Source: Melioribacteraceae bacterium
Lineage (GTDB): Bacteria > Bacteroidota > Ignavibacteria > Ignavibacteriales > Melioribacteraceae
DNA length: 17,959 nt
Assembly: GCA_027858595.1 (NCBI GenBank)
Contig: JAQICK010000031.1
Coordinates: 1 to 17,959 of the forward strand
Direction: 5' to 3'
Position numbers and translations under genes: made by a program. Positions 1 through 7,543 of this stretch are shown piece after piece (positions within the stretch are counted from its first letter, which is position 1; the number at the start of each line of letters is the position of its first letter). The notes beneath the pieces were generated by a model, which was given only the letters and a program-made list of their open reading frames with translations, did not search any database and had not been told where the DNA came from.

Positions 1-118
1 AATATATGTCGGTTACTTGACAACCATTATTAATGATTTTCGAGTTATATATTTGATTCGTTTTTTACACATAAGATTACTATTTTGAAATATTGAAAAT
101 TTAATATCACAATTATTT

Positions 119-124
119 AAAGGA
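119..124 (+). promoter_or_regulatory. ribosome binding site of the cysteine-rich protein gene
   Basis: AAAGGA lies six bases before the ATG at 131. It is one of the few clear Shine-Dalgarno-like sites in the window and supports that start. I see no convincing paired -35/-10 promoter in bases 1-118. A TTGACA at 17-22 and a TATATTTG at 48-55 are present, but their spacing does not fit a normal promoter. Confidence 0.5.
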
Positions 125-130
125 TACAAA

Positions 131-580
131 ATGGATGAAAAAACTAAAGTTCAAATAGAAATAGATGTCTCTAAACATCCTCTACATGTAGATCATCCTT
201 CCTGCTCTAAAGGACATTCTTTGAGGTGTGAGAATGTAAAAATTAACGACTATGCTTCAATTAAAGTAAAAGCTAAATACAAAGAAAATAGTGGGTTTAT
301 TTATATTGATCCTATTTATGGTAGTTTTGATAATATTATTGAAGGAATGTACGTTCCAGATGGTGAGGTTATTGAATTGTTTTGTCCTGAGTGCAATGAA
401 AACCTTACAGCAGTTGATGATACATGTCAAGTTTGTTTATCGCCAATGTTTTTATTCCATTTGCCGAGCCAAGGAATTGTAGAAGGTTGCCTGAAAAAAG
501 GGTGCATGTTTCATAAATTAAAAATTGTAGATGCCGAGGAACAAGTTGCCCGTTTATTTGAAGAGAGGATGTTGCTTTAG
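131..580 (+). CDS. small cysteine-rich (zinc-ribbon-like) protein of unknown function
   Basis: I do not recognise a named family. The 149-residue protein has no signal peptide or membrane segment, so it is probably cytoplasmic. It holds nine cysteines: C25 and C33 near the start, CPEC (85-88) and CQVC (99-102) in a zinc-ribbon arrangement, and C120, C125 and H128 as a third cluster. The CPEC/CQVC pair would suit one bound zinc. C25, C33 and the C-terminal cluster could form a second site, so a two-metal protein is possible but inferred. The middle (about residues 40-82) is predicted-beta-like and ends in a run ahead of the first CxxC. The start is supported by AAAGGA six bases upstream. The gene stands alone, converges with the GlmU-like gene, and is separated from it by a long hairpin at 590-626. 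Confidence 0.8.
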   Translation: MDEKTKVQIEIDVSKHPLHVDHPSCSKGHSLRCENVKINDYASIKVKAKYKENSGFIYIDPIYGSFDNIIEGMYVPDGEVIELFCPECNENLTAVDDTCQVCLSPMFLFHLPSQGIVEGCLKKGCMFHKLKIVDAEEQVARLFEERMLL

Positions 581-589
581 CTAAAGATT

Positions 590-626
590 CTCTTAAGAGG
601 CCTCAAACTTTGAGTCCTCTTAAGAG
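590..626. terminator. long hairpin between convergent genes, likely bidirectional terminator
   Basis: CTCTTAAGAGG (590-600) is perfectly complementary to CCTCTTAAGAG (616-626). Inside it CTCAA (602-606) pairs with TTGAG (610-614), which gives a nearly continuous stem of about 16 pairs with a three-base loop. It sits 10 bases after the stop of the cysteine-rich gene and 8 bases beyond the stop of the GlmU-like gene on the other strand, exactly where a shared terminator belongs. Neither side has a strong T-run, so it may instead slow RNA decay. Confidence 0.65.
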
Positions 627-633
627 TTACAAA

Positions 634-2130
634 CTATAAATTAGTAATAGAATCTATTCCTTCTGGGGGTGGTAAGAAAAATCGTATTTTTTTAACTTCG
701 CCATTTTTCATTATCACTTTATCAACGTTCTTTTTAATTAATATTGAATGCTCAATAAATACATCATCATCAACAGTACTTCCAAAAAGATAGCTTGTTC
801 CTTTGATAGTAACATTATCCCCAATGATAACGGGGTATTCGCTACTTCCAGTCATGTTAACGCTAGATTCTATTTGTGAATTATTACCAATTTTGATATT
901 ACCTTTGATAATATCGCCCCAAAGTATTTCGGAATTGTTTCCTATTGTCATTACTTGGTCAGAAAATGTTGAGAGATGAGCACTTTGCCATACTGAAACA
1001 TTCTCCCCAAATCTAACATTTCCTTTTACATAAACATTTTTCATTAGTGAAAGGTTGAAATTAATTTTTGCACCTTTCCCGAGGTAAACACCTTTGCCAA
1101 TTTTTATATCTAATGGATTTCCTTTTTTGTCTAATGCTATAATGTCTTCTACAACATTTTCGTGGATAAAGAAATCATCAGGATCTTCAATTTCTATAAT
1201 ATCTTTTATAAGTGAATAAGTTTGCTTTCTAGCAATATGTTCCATCTCTAGCAATACTGATTTATTGTTGAAGCCCATTAAGACGTGTTGTTCGTGAGGA
1301 TGAACTGCACGCACTGTTAATCCGTTACTATTAAAAATTAAAATTAAATCAGTAATGTATATTTCACCCTGAGCGTTATCACTATCTATTTTATTCAACA
1401 TTTCTTTTAAATATTTATACTCAACGGCATAAACTCCAGAATTAAATTCATTATTTTCAATAAGTTCAGTTCTAGTAAAGCTATACTCTTTATTGTGAAA
1501 TGTTGTGGAGTAGTTCTCGTCTTCTTTAAGACTTAAAATATCTTTGTACTCAATAATTTCAATCACTTTCCCAAAGTCTTCGCCAGATGAATTTCCTTTC
1601 ACATCAAGCTCTTTAACGCGTACAATTCTACCGTAAGCATTTTTATCTGAATCGCCTTCGTAAAGTCCAGTAAGCACCATCATATTAGCACTGGAGTTAG
1701 TAAAACTTTTCTTAAAATCGGAAATTGTTTCACTATCAATTAATCCCATATCTCCAGGAAGTATGTACACAGTACCATCGTAATCCTTTTCAATTTTTCC
1801 AACTGCAACTTGTACTGCATGTCCAGTACCATTTTGTTCCTCTTGATAAGCAAAAATTGTATTTGGGTTATCGCTTATCGATTCCATAACATCTGCAGCT
1901 TTTATTCCGACTACAATAATAGAGTTAACGTTCTCTAATCCTTTTTTACAGGCATCGGCAACTCGTTCTACTGTTGGCTTTTCCCAAATTTTATGAAGCA
2001 TTTTGGAAGTTTGTGATTTTATCCTTTTTCCATGCCCTGCTGCTAATACTATTGCAGTCTCTTTTATTGAATAATCAAAGTCATATTTTTGATTTTTAAG
2101 TAGATCATAAACTTTATTGTTATTTTCCAT
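634..2130 (-). CDS. GlmU-like nucleotidyltransferase with non-canonical left-handed beta-helix tail
   Basis: The likely role is transfer of a nucleotide from UTP (or another NTP) to a sugar-1-phosphate to make an NDP-sugar for cell-envelope synthesis. Residues 25-300 form the pyrophosphorylase domain: the LAAGHGKRIKS loop (29-39), the NGTGHA segment (100-105), PGD (125-127) holding the metal aspartate, YGR (166-168), FNSG (229-232), GEIYITD (255-261) and GFNNK (286-290). All have counterparts in GlmU. Residues about 341-465 show hexapeptide turns (IGKG, FGEN, IGNN twice, IGDN) of a left-handed beta-helix. The acetyltransferase stretch of true GlmU, with its GAGT-CNYDG motif, is absent, so acetylation of glucosamine-1-phosphate is unlikely here. 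The N-terminus carries about 22 extra residues. The start is ATG. The gene is monocistronic as seen, with an AT-rich divergent region upstream. It could be an archaeal-type or specialised sugar nucleotidyltransferase; the true substrate is not visible. Confidence 0.85.
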   Translation of the reverse strand: MENNNKVYDLLKNQKYDFDYSIKETAIVLAAGHGKRIKSQTSKMLHKIWEKPTVERVADACKKGLENVNSIIVVGIKAADVMESISDNPNTIFAYQEEQNGTGHAVQVAVGKIEKDYDGTVYILPGDMGLIDSETISDFKKSFTNSSANMMVLTGLYEGDSDKNAYGRIVRVKELDVKGNSSGEDFGKVIEIIEYKDILSLKEDENYSTTFHNKEYSFTRTELIENNEFNSGVYAVEYKYLKEMLNKIDSDNAQGEIYITDLILIFNSNGLTVRAVHPHEQHVLMGFNNKSVLLEMEHIARKQTYSLIKDIIEIEDPDDFFIHENVVEDIIALDKKGNPLDIKIGKGVYLGKGAKINFNLSLMKNVYVKGNVRFGENVSVWQSAHLSTFSDQVMTIGNNSEILWGDIIKGNIKIGNNSQIESSVNMTGSSEYPVIIGDNVTIKGTSYLFGSTVDDDVFIEHSILIKKNVDKVIMKNGEVKKIRFFLPPPEGIDSITNL

Positions 2131-2165
2131 AATCGCTCTTTTAATTAAAAATTATAATATTAAAG

Positions 2166-2194
2166 TTAATAATTTAGTTACAATTTTGTATAAT
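2166..2194 (+). promoter_or_regulatory. candidate sigma-70 type promoter of the outer-membrane barrel gene
   Basis: TTAATA (2166-2171), a 17-base spacer and a perfect TATAAT (2189-2194) lie 45 bases before the ATG at 2240. Transcription would begin near 2201. That argues against the in-frame GTG at 2198 being the real start, since it would lie at or before the first transcribed base. The -35 matches TTGACA at four of six positions. The region is very AT-rich, so chance matches are possible. Confidence 0.45.
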
Positions 2195-2239
2195 TGAGTG
2201 TTAGAGATAAAACAATTTGTAAAACTTATTTTTGCTAAG

Positions 2240-2701
2240 ATGAAAAAACTATTTTTAATTTCTATCTTCCTATTTTCTATAATAGAGATAACCTCTGCCC
2301 AAGAAACTGGATCTGGAAGTGGTGTAATGCTTGGTGAGCCGTCAGGTTTAAGTGGAAAATATTGGCTGGACGATTCCCATGCTGTGGATTTTGGAATTGG
2401 AACTGGATTATTTGGTGCAAGTTCGGGGCTTTCAGTTCACGCTGATTATCTTTATCATATTAAAGATCTTTTCAAACTGAAATATAAATTGCCTGTATAT
2501 TATGGATTTGGTTTGCGAATGAGATTCCCTTATAATAGTCAGATGTACGTTGGTGTTAGAGGCACTGTTGGATTATTAATGTATCTTAAAAAATTTCCAA
2601 TAGATGTGTTTTTTGAAATTGCTCCCTCATTTAGGTTGCTTCCTACAACTGGATTAGACATAGATATAGCTATTGGAAGTAGATACTATTTTAAAATTTA
2701 A
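2240..2701 (+). CDS. small exported beta-barrel-like outer membrane protein
   Basis: The protein is 153 residues from the ATG chosen here. Residues 1-20 are a clear signal peptide (MKK, a hydrophobic core, then TSA before Q21). The mature part opens with a glycine-rich segment and a GEPSGLSGKYW motif (about residues 30-40). It then shows alternating short hydrophobic strands with aromatic ends and finishes in YYFKI, the kind of terminal strand recognised by the outer-membrane barrel assembly machinery. The motif is typical of small conserved outer-membrane proteins of unknown function. An upstream in-frame GTG at 2198 would add 14 residues ahead of the signal peptide and is rejected because of that and because of the promoter position. 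The gene converges on the PAS kinase gene, and the two stop codons overlap by four bases. Confidence 0.8.
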   Translation: MKKLFLISIFLFSIIEITSAQETGSGSGVMLGEPSGLSGKYWLDDSHAVDFGIGTGLFGASSGLSVHADYLYHIKDLFKLKYKLPVYYGFGLRMRFPYNSQMYVGVRGTVGLLMYLKKFPIDVFFEIAPSFRLLPTTGLDIDIAIGSRYYFKI

Positions 2702-4041
2702 TTTTCTAATTTCTTATTCGGAAGTGTAAAAACAAACCGACTTCCCTTTCCAAGCTCGCTTTCAATCCAAATATTACCACTGTGTTTTTCTACAAACTCT
2801 TTGCAAAGAATTAAACCTAGACCAGTTCCTTTTTCACCCTGTGTATTGGTTCCAATATGTTTCGAGTCAATTCTTAAAAGTTTATTGATGTTCAATTCAC
2901 TAATCCCAACGCCAGTGTCAGTAACGGTAATGATAACTTCATCTTCATTGTTTTTAGAATCAATTACAACAGAACCGCCATTGTTCGTAAAATTGAGAGC
3001 GTTTGAAACCAGGTTTCGTAAAATAGTTTTTGTCATATTTGAATCGCAGAAAACGGAAGTATTTGAACTAATATTGTGCGTGAGATTTATACCGTTCTGT
3101 TCCGCTTTTTGGTTAAAGAGATAAATGACTTCTACTGCAATTTCGTAAAGATTATTTTCGGCAGGCTCAAATTCAGTTTCGCCTCGCTGAACCCTTGCCC
3201 AGCTTAACAAATTTTCTAAGAAAGCGTAAAGTTTTTTTGAACTATTGTTTAACATTTGAGCTGTTTCTAATTTCTTTTCAGCTGAGTCTTCGTTTTCTGG
3301 ATCAGCCAAAATTTTGCTTAATCCCATTACAGAGAAAAAGCTGTTTTTTAAATCGTGTGAAATTATTGAAAAAAATCTATCCTTGCTAGCATTTAGCAGC
3401 TTGAGTTTTTTCTCCGATTCAGCTAATTTATTTGATAAAGAAACTAAATCTTTAGCATTTTGCTCAATTAAACTTAAGTCGTCGTCGAGAAAACTATTTT
3501 CTTCAGTGGGAGACAAAGAAAAAATGGGTGCATTTTTTACACTAGTTTCATTCTGGATGTTTTTTTTATCATCGGATAATTCATGAATTATCAAGTATAT
3601 GAAATGGTCATCTTGCATAGTTAATGGCGTTGAACGCACCATTACGTTTTTTATTTCACCTAGAGAGTTTTTTTGCTTACTTTTAAAATAATCTCTTCCT
3701 AACTTTTTAGAACGAATATATTCTGCTTTAACTTCATCACCTTTTAAAACATTTATTTCAAATATTTCTCTACTATGAAGTTCGTGCTGACTGTATCCGT
3801 AGAACCTCTGAGCTGCTTCATTACTATTTACTATTTTGTTGGTCTCAACATTAATAAGCAATTTAATTGCATTGTTATTCTTTAGTATTCTATCAAAGAA
3901 TTTTTCTGTCTTTTTTAGCTGTTCTGTATTTAATTCGCCATTTACATGCTTTGCAAATTCTGTTTTTACAATCTTAATCTCGTGCGATGAAAATTCATTC
4001 ATATTCTTATTGATATCTGTATCAGTTTGTAATTTATCCAT
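2698..4041 (-). CDS. cytoplasmic PAS-domain sensor histidine kinase
   Basis: The two-component kinase is about 447 residues with no membrane segment. Using numbering from a TTG two codons earlier, domains run in this order. A PAS domain at about 55-160 has the typical NEAAQRFYGYSQHEL stretch. A coiled-coil linker at about 185-220 ends in the usual entry to the dimerisation domain. The phosphoaccepting H231 lies in SHDLKN. The ATP-binding domain carries the N box (NLVSNALNF, N345 and N349), DTGVG (377-381) and GTGLGL (407-412). All catalytic motifs look intact. I prefer the ATG at 4041 over the TTG at 4047; neither has a clear ribosome binding site. There is no adjacent cognate regulator: neighbours are an outer-membrane protein, whose stop codon it overlaps by four bases tail to tail, and a divergent DUF2461 gene. 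It is therefore an orphan kinase, and its signal is unknown but likely cytosolic. Confidence 0.9.
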   Translation of the reverse strand: MDKLQTDTDINKNMNEFSSHEIKIVKTEFAKHVNGELNTEQLKKTEKFFDRILKNNNAIKLLINVETNKIVNSNEAAQRFYGYSQHELHSREIFEINVLKGDEVKAEYIRSKKLGRDYFKSKQKNSLGEIKNVMVRSTPLTMQDDHFIYLIIHELSDDKKNIQNETSVKNAPIFSLSPTEENSFLDDDLSLIEQNAKDLVSLSNKLAESEKKLKLLNASKDRFFSIISHDLKNSFFSVMGLSKILADPENEDSAEKKLETAQMLNNSSKKLYAFLENLLSWARVQRGETEFEPAENNLYEIAVEVIYLFNQKAEQNGINLTHNISSNTSVFCDSNMTKTILRNLVSNALNFTNNGGSVVIDSKNNEDEVIITVTDTGVGISELNINKLLRIDSKHIGTNTQGEKGTGLGLILCKEFVEKHSGNIWIESELGKGSRFVFTLPNKKLEN

Positions 4042-4130
4042 TAACAAAAGTAAATAAGAAAGATGAATTATAGAACCTAAAACTTCACATCTTGGAATAT
4101 TTTTGATAACTTGTTCACATTAATAAAATA

Positions 4131-4136
4131 AAGGAG
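4131..4136 (+). promoter_or_regulatory. strong ribosome binding site of the DUF2461 gene
   Basis: AAGGAG lies five bases before the ATG at 4142. This is the best Shine-Dalgarno match in the window, where most genes have weak sites, and it fixes the start of the DUF2461 gene. Confidence 0.7.
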
Positions 4137-4141
4137 TAATT

Positions 4142-4807
4142 ATGCAATTCTTTTCAAATGAGTTCATAAACTTTTTCAATAAGCTTGAAAACAATAACAA
4201 CCGCGATTGGTTCAATGAAAACAAAAAAGAATTTACCAGTTTTGTAAAAGAACCGTTTGAAATATTTATTGAAGCATTAATAAATGAAATCAAAGAAGTT
4301 GACGAAAACATTGTGCTTACTCCGAAGGAAGCAATATTCAGAATTTATAAAGATGTTAGGTTTAGCAAAGATAAAACGCCCTATAAAACAAATGTGTCTG
4401 CCGTAATTTCAGAAGGCGGAAGAAAGGATTTTACATCACCCGGTATCTATCTTGAGTTAAGTAATAGTGTAATCAGATTTTATGGTGGGGCCCATTTTCT
4501 AGCAAGGAATCAATTACAAAACTTAAGAGAATTTATTGCTGATAATTTGGATGAGTTTCACCTAACAATCAATGATAAAAAGTTTAAAAAATATTTTGGA
4601 GTATTACTAGGCGAAAAAAACAAGAGAATACCAAGTGAATTTAAGGAACTCAATTTAACAGAACCTTTAATTGCCAATAAGCAATTTTACTTTTTAAAAT
4701 CATTAAGTGTAAAAGAAATACTATCTAAAAATTTATTAAAGACAATAATGGATTTGTACCACGCGGGGAAACCATTAAATGAGTTTCTAAAAATTGGAAT
4801 GAATTAA
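4142..4807 (+). CDS. DUF2461 family protein
   Basis: The 221-residue soluble protein matches the DUF2461 (TIGR02453) family along its whole length. The early NRDWFNENKKEF segment (about 20-31) and the central stretch around residues 75-95, with FRIYKDVRFSKDKTPYKTN, are the family hallmarks. They are followed by the conserved region with PGIYLEL and FYGGAHFL. No biochemical role is established for this family, and the sequence shows no catalytic motif I can name. Length is normal and the start is secured by AAGGAG five bases upstream. The gene is divergent from the PAS kinase gene (100 bases between starts). Its stop lies two bases from the stop of the convergent exporter gene. Confidence 0.9.
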   Translation: MQFFSNEFINFFNKLENNNNRDWFNENKKEFTSFVKEPFEIFIEALINEIKEVDENIVLTPKEAIFRIYKDVRFSKDKTPYKTNVSAVISEGGRKDFTSPGIYLELSNSVIRFYGGAHFLARNQLQNLREFIADNLDEFHLTINDKKFKKYFGVLLGEKNKRIPSEFKELNLTEPLIANKQFYFLKSLSVKEILSKNLLKTIMDLYHAGKPLNEFLKIGMN

Positions 4808-4809
4808 TA

Positions 4810-5847
4810 TTAAATAAATAATAAACCAAAGGCTCCAATTGTAAATCCAACAACTAGATTTATTACTTTTAAAATAACAAAACTCTTTTTGGATAAAGCC
4901 AAAAGTGGAATCGCTCCGTGTCCATCCTGAACAATGGAACTTGCCATTAAAATTGAAAACGGAATTGTTCCACCAACAAATAAAGTAACAAAAATTAGAT
5001 GAGGGCCAGATTCAGGAACCATTCCAACCAGAACGGCAAGAGTTAAAACAATCCAGAGATTGCTTTCAATCCATTGACTGATATCCAAAAATGATTCTAA
5101 AAAATGAAGAGCAGCAAGTGTTCCTAAAGTCCAAAGAAATACTTTTAATAAATGTTTCTTTAACACATGTTCCCAAAGATGTTTTTCTAAAAAATGATTT
5201 GGGACAGTTAAAACAACAAACAAACCGAATAACCCAGATAATAGAAATGTAATATTTATCCAATTCCACGCATCATGCCCTAGAAGATTATTTGTTTGAA
5301 TTCCAATCAAAATTAAAAAAAGCCCAATGAGTAATGTGCGCTGGAAAGTAATGTTTATTAAGTGAGCACTTATATCGTTGATTGAAAAACATGGGCATGC
5401 GTCGTTTTCGTGTACCTCAAATTTAGGTTCATGTAAATTAAAATTTATATTAAATTTTTTAATAACTACATCGGTTATTATTCCAGAGAAGAATCCAATT
5501 ACAGCAAGAAGTATGAAAAGCATAATTGCTTTTTCAGGAAAAAGGGAAAGCATTATAAACGCTTCATCGCCACTTGTTGCAATCATTGTGGCAACTAATG
5601 CTCCAAACCCAACAACCTTGTGTGAAAAGAGCGAAACAACTGTATAAGCTCCGAGGCACCCTGGTATAGCTCCAAAGAGAACCCCTAAAATATATTGCCC
5701 ATATTTACTTTTGGGAATTTTAGATTGCCAACTACCTTTTGTAATTACATTTATGTATTCAATAAGTAGCATCATGGTGAAAATGAAACTAGTTATTGTT
5801 AGTGCTGAAAAGAGTATGTTTGATGAATGTTCGTGCAAATTAACCAT
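4810..5847 (-). CDS. putative heavy-metal exporter, ArsP_2-type multi-pass membrane protein
   Basis: The 345-residue protein has about ten hydrophobic segments and fits the family described as putative 10-TM heavy-metal exporter (ArsP_2), sometimes labelled arsenic efflux or manganese transporter. Two halves carry related signatures: GAIPGC (59-64) with TSGDEA (91-96), and GMVPESGPH (275-283) with QDGHGAIPLLA (307-317). Their acidic and polar residues inside membrane segments are candidate substrate-binding sites. A central loop at about 139-153 is rich in His, Glu and Cys (HEPKFEVHENDACPC) and could bind metal ions. The substrate cannot be decided from sequence. The gene is divergent from a TetR regulator with 88 bases between starts, the common layout of an efflux gene with its repressor. 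I could not see a clear palindromic operator in the gap. Confidence 0.82.
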   Translation of the reverse strand: MVNLHEHSSNILFSALTITSFIFTMMLLIEYINVITKGSWQSKIPKSKYGQYILGVLFGAIPGCLGAYTVVSLFSHKVVGFGALVATMIATSGDEAFIMLSLFPEKAIMLFILLAVIGFFSGIITDVVIKKFNINFNLHEPKFEVHENDACPCFSINDISAHLINITFQRTLLIGLFLILIGIQTNNLLGHDAWNWINITFLLSGLFGLFVVLTVPNHFLEKHLWEHVLKKHLLKVFLWTLGTLAALHFLESFLDISQWIESNLWIVLTLAVLVGMVPESGPHLIFVTLFVGGTIPFSILMASSIVQDGHGAIPLLALSKKSFVILKVINLVVGFTIGAFGLLFI

Positions 5848-5935
5848 CTAATAATTAAAAGAATAAACATACTGAGATTTTAACAACTATTTTATTTATT
5901 TTAAACCAATATTTTTCAAGTTAAATAAAAGAATT

Positions 5936-6535
5936 ATGGCTAAGGGACAAAAAACTAGAGACCGGATTAAAGAGGAAGCACTAAATTTATTTTCCACACT
6001 TGGCTTTGCTGGAGGCTCTGTTCGCGATATTGGAAAGGAGGCTGGAGTAAGGGAGAGTGCTCTCTACAATTATTTTTCTTCAAAAGAAGCAATTATGTCA
6101 GAGTTAATTCAAGATGCCAAAGATAATTCGGTAGGGCTTGAATTACTTACTGATGAACTGTTGGAATATTTAAGCAAACCTAAAATCTTTATTGAAAAAT
6201 TTGTTGATGTATTGTTTGTTCATTGGAATAAAGATGAACAGAAAAAATATCTGCGATTAATTTTAATAGAACAATTTAGAAGTGATAGTTCAGCAGGTGT
6301 TTCAGTAAATATTTTAATTGAAGAGACTATTAAAATTTGGGGAATAATTTTTTCTCAGATGTTAAATTATAAATTCATAAAGAGGGGTGATTCTAGAATT
6401 CTTGCTGAAGAATTTGTTTATCCACTGTTTATGATGCGTCTTCAGTATTTAAGCAATAATAAAGTGGATTGGAAAATTTTAAAACAGAAATCAGAATCGC
6501 ATATTAATTATTTTTGGAACTCAATTAAAAAATAA
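5936..6535 (+). CDS. TetR family transcriptional regulator
   Basis: The 199-residue protein has a typical TetR DNA-binding domain: residues 6-52 hold the three-helix unit, with the helix-turn-helix at about 28-47 (VRDIGKEAGVRESALYNYF) and the following KEAI segment. The rest is an alpha-helical, family-variable ligand and dimerisation domain with no recognisable ligand signature. It is divergent from the heavy-metal exporter gene and one base ahead of the dehydratase gene, so its likely targets are these two promoters (inference from position). The 5848-5935 gap is AT-rich and holds no obvious inverted repeat. The start ATG has only a weak AAAAGAA upstream. Confidence 0.92.
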   Translation: MAKGQKTRDRIKEEALNLFSTLGFAGGSVRDIGKEAGVRESALYNYFSSKEAIMSELIQDAKDNSVGLELLTDELLEYLSKPKIFIEKFVDVLFVHWNKDEQKKYLRLILIEQFRSDSSAGVSVNILIEETIKIWGIIFSQMLNYKFIKRGDSRILAEEFVYPLFMMRLQYLSNNKVDWKILKQKSESHINYFWNSIKK

Positions 6536-6536
6536 A

Positions 6537-7484
6537 ATGAAAAATCCTCCAACAAAAAATGATATAGAATTAGCTCACCAAAATATTAAACCATACATTC
6601 ACAAAACGCCAATATTAACTTCCGAATCAATAAATAAAATCTTTAATACTCAACTGTTTTTCAAGTGTGAAAATTTTCAAAAAGCCGGGGCATTTAAAAT
6701 GCGAGGAGCAACAAACGCAATATTATCTTTATCCGAGGATGAATTAAAGAATGGCGTGGCTACCCACTCTTCAGGAAATCATGCAGGTGCGTTGGCTTTA
6801 GCAGCAAACAAACTAGGAGTTCCGTCATACATTGCTATGCCAGAGAATGCACCTGAAGTGAAAATAAATGCCGTGAAAGGATATGGCGGAAATGTTACAT
6901 TCTGTAAGCCAACTCTTAGTGATAGAGAAAAAACATTAGATGAAATTGTGAAGAAAACTTCCGCTACATTTATCCATCCTTACGATGATTACCGCATTAT
7001 TACTGGACAAGCCACCTGTGCCAAAGAAATTTATGAAGAGCTGTCTAACCTAGATTATCTTATTGCACCAGTAGGCGGCGGCGGGTTAATGAGCGGTTCA
7101 ATTCTAGCTACAAAATATTTTTCTGCTTCAACAAAAGTTATTGGTGCTGAACCCATTGGTGCTGATGATGCTTTTCGTTCAATTAGAGATGGTGAAATTT
7201 ATCCATCGGTAAACCCACAAACTATTGCCGATGGACTCTTGACCTCTTTGAGTAAAAAAACTTTTGGAATTATTAAAGAAGGTATCGATAGAATTATTAC
7301 TGTTGAAGAAGAATCTATTTTATCAGCGATGTATTTAATTTGGGAGCGGATGAAAATTTTAATCGAACCCTCTTCGGCTACTGTCCTTGCAGTTGTTATG
7401 GAAAATCCTGAATTGTTTACTAATAAAAGAGTTGCTCTAATTCTTTCTGGAGGAAATATTTCTCTTTTAGTTAGAGACAAATAG
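6537..7484 (+). CDS. PLP-dependent threonine/serine dehydratase (serine-racemase-like)
   Basis: The enzyme likely removes water and ammonia from L-threonine or L-serine to give 2-oxobutyrate or pyruvate. It is a fold-type II PLP enzyme: the Schiff-base lysine is K54 in AGAFKMRGA, SSGNH (78-82) is the substrate loop, GGGGL (180-184) binds the cofactor phosphate, and SGGN (304-307) contacts the pyridine nitrogen. E205, A209 and D211 sit at the spacing of the Mg/Ca site of serine racemase. At 315 residues it has no C-terminal ACT regulatory domain, so it is the short catabolic/racemase type and not feedback-inhibited biosynthetic IlvA. It could also be a serine racemase or a 3-hydroxyaspartate ammonia-lyase; sequence alone does not separate these. 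It starts one base after the tetR stop, so it is almost certainly co-transcribed with that regulator. Confidence 0.88.
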   Translation: MKNPPTKNDIELAHQNIKPYIHKTPILTSESINKIFNTQLFFKCENFQKAGAFKMRGATNAILSLSEDELKNGVATHSSGNHAGALALAANKLGVPSYIAMPENAPEVKINAVKGYGGNVTFCKPTLSDREKTLDEIVKKTSATFIHPYDDYRIITGQATCAKEIYEELSNLDYLIAPVGGGGLMSGSILATKYFSASTKVIGAEPIGADDAFRSIRDGEIYPSVNPQTIADGLLTSLSKKTFGIIKEGIDRIITVEEESILSAMYLIWERMKILIEPSSATVLAVVMENPELFTNKRVALILSGGNISLLVRDK

Positions 7485-7543
7485 AAGGTGCCTAAAACGA
7501 TTTGTGACAATTATTCCTATATTTGTTATTGTAATAATAAAGA

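Noticed and set aside
2198..2239. Upstream GTG start for the outer-membrane protein gene.
   Set aside because: It adds 14 residues before an intact signal peptide and lies at or ahead of the expected transcription start after TATAAT at 2189-2194.
5848..5935. TetR operator palindrome between exporter and regulator genes.
   Set aside because: Only short AT-rich matches are present, no better than expected by chance in such a sequence.
7518..7525. TATATTTG as a Bacteroidota-type -7 promoter element before the sigma-54-type regulator gene.
   Set aside because: The nearest upstream TTTG is only 13 bases away, too close for the usual spacing, and the same octamer appears by chance at 48-55 and 8908-8915 in this AT-rich DNA.
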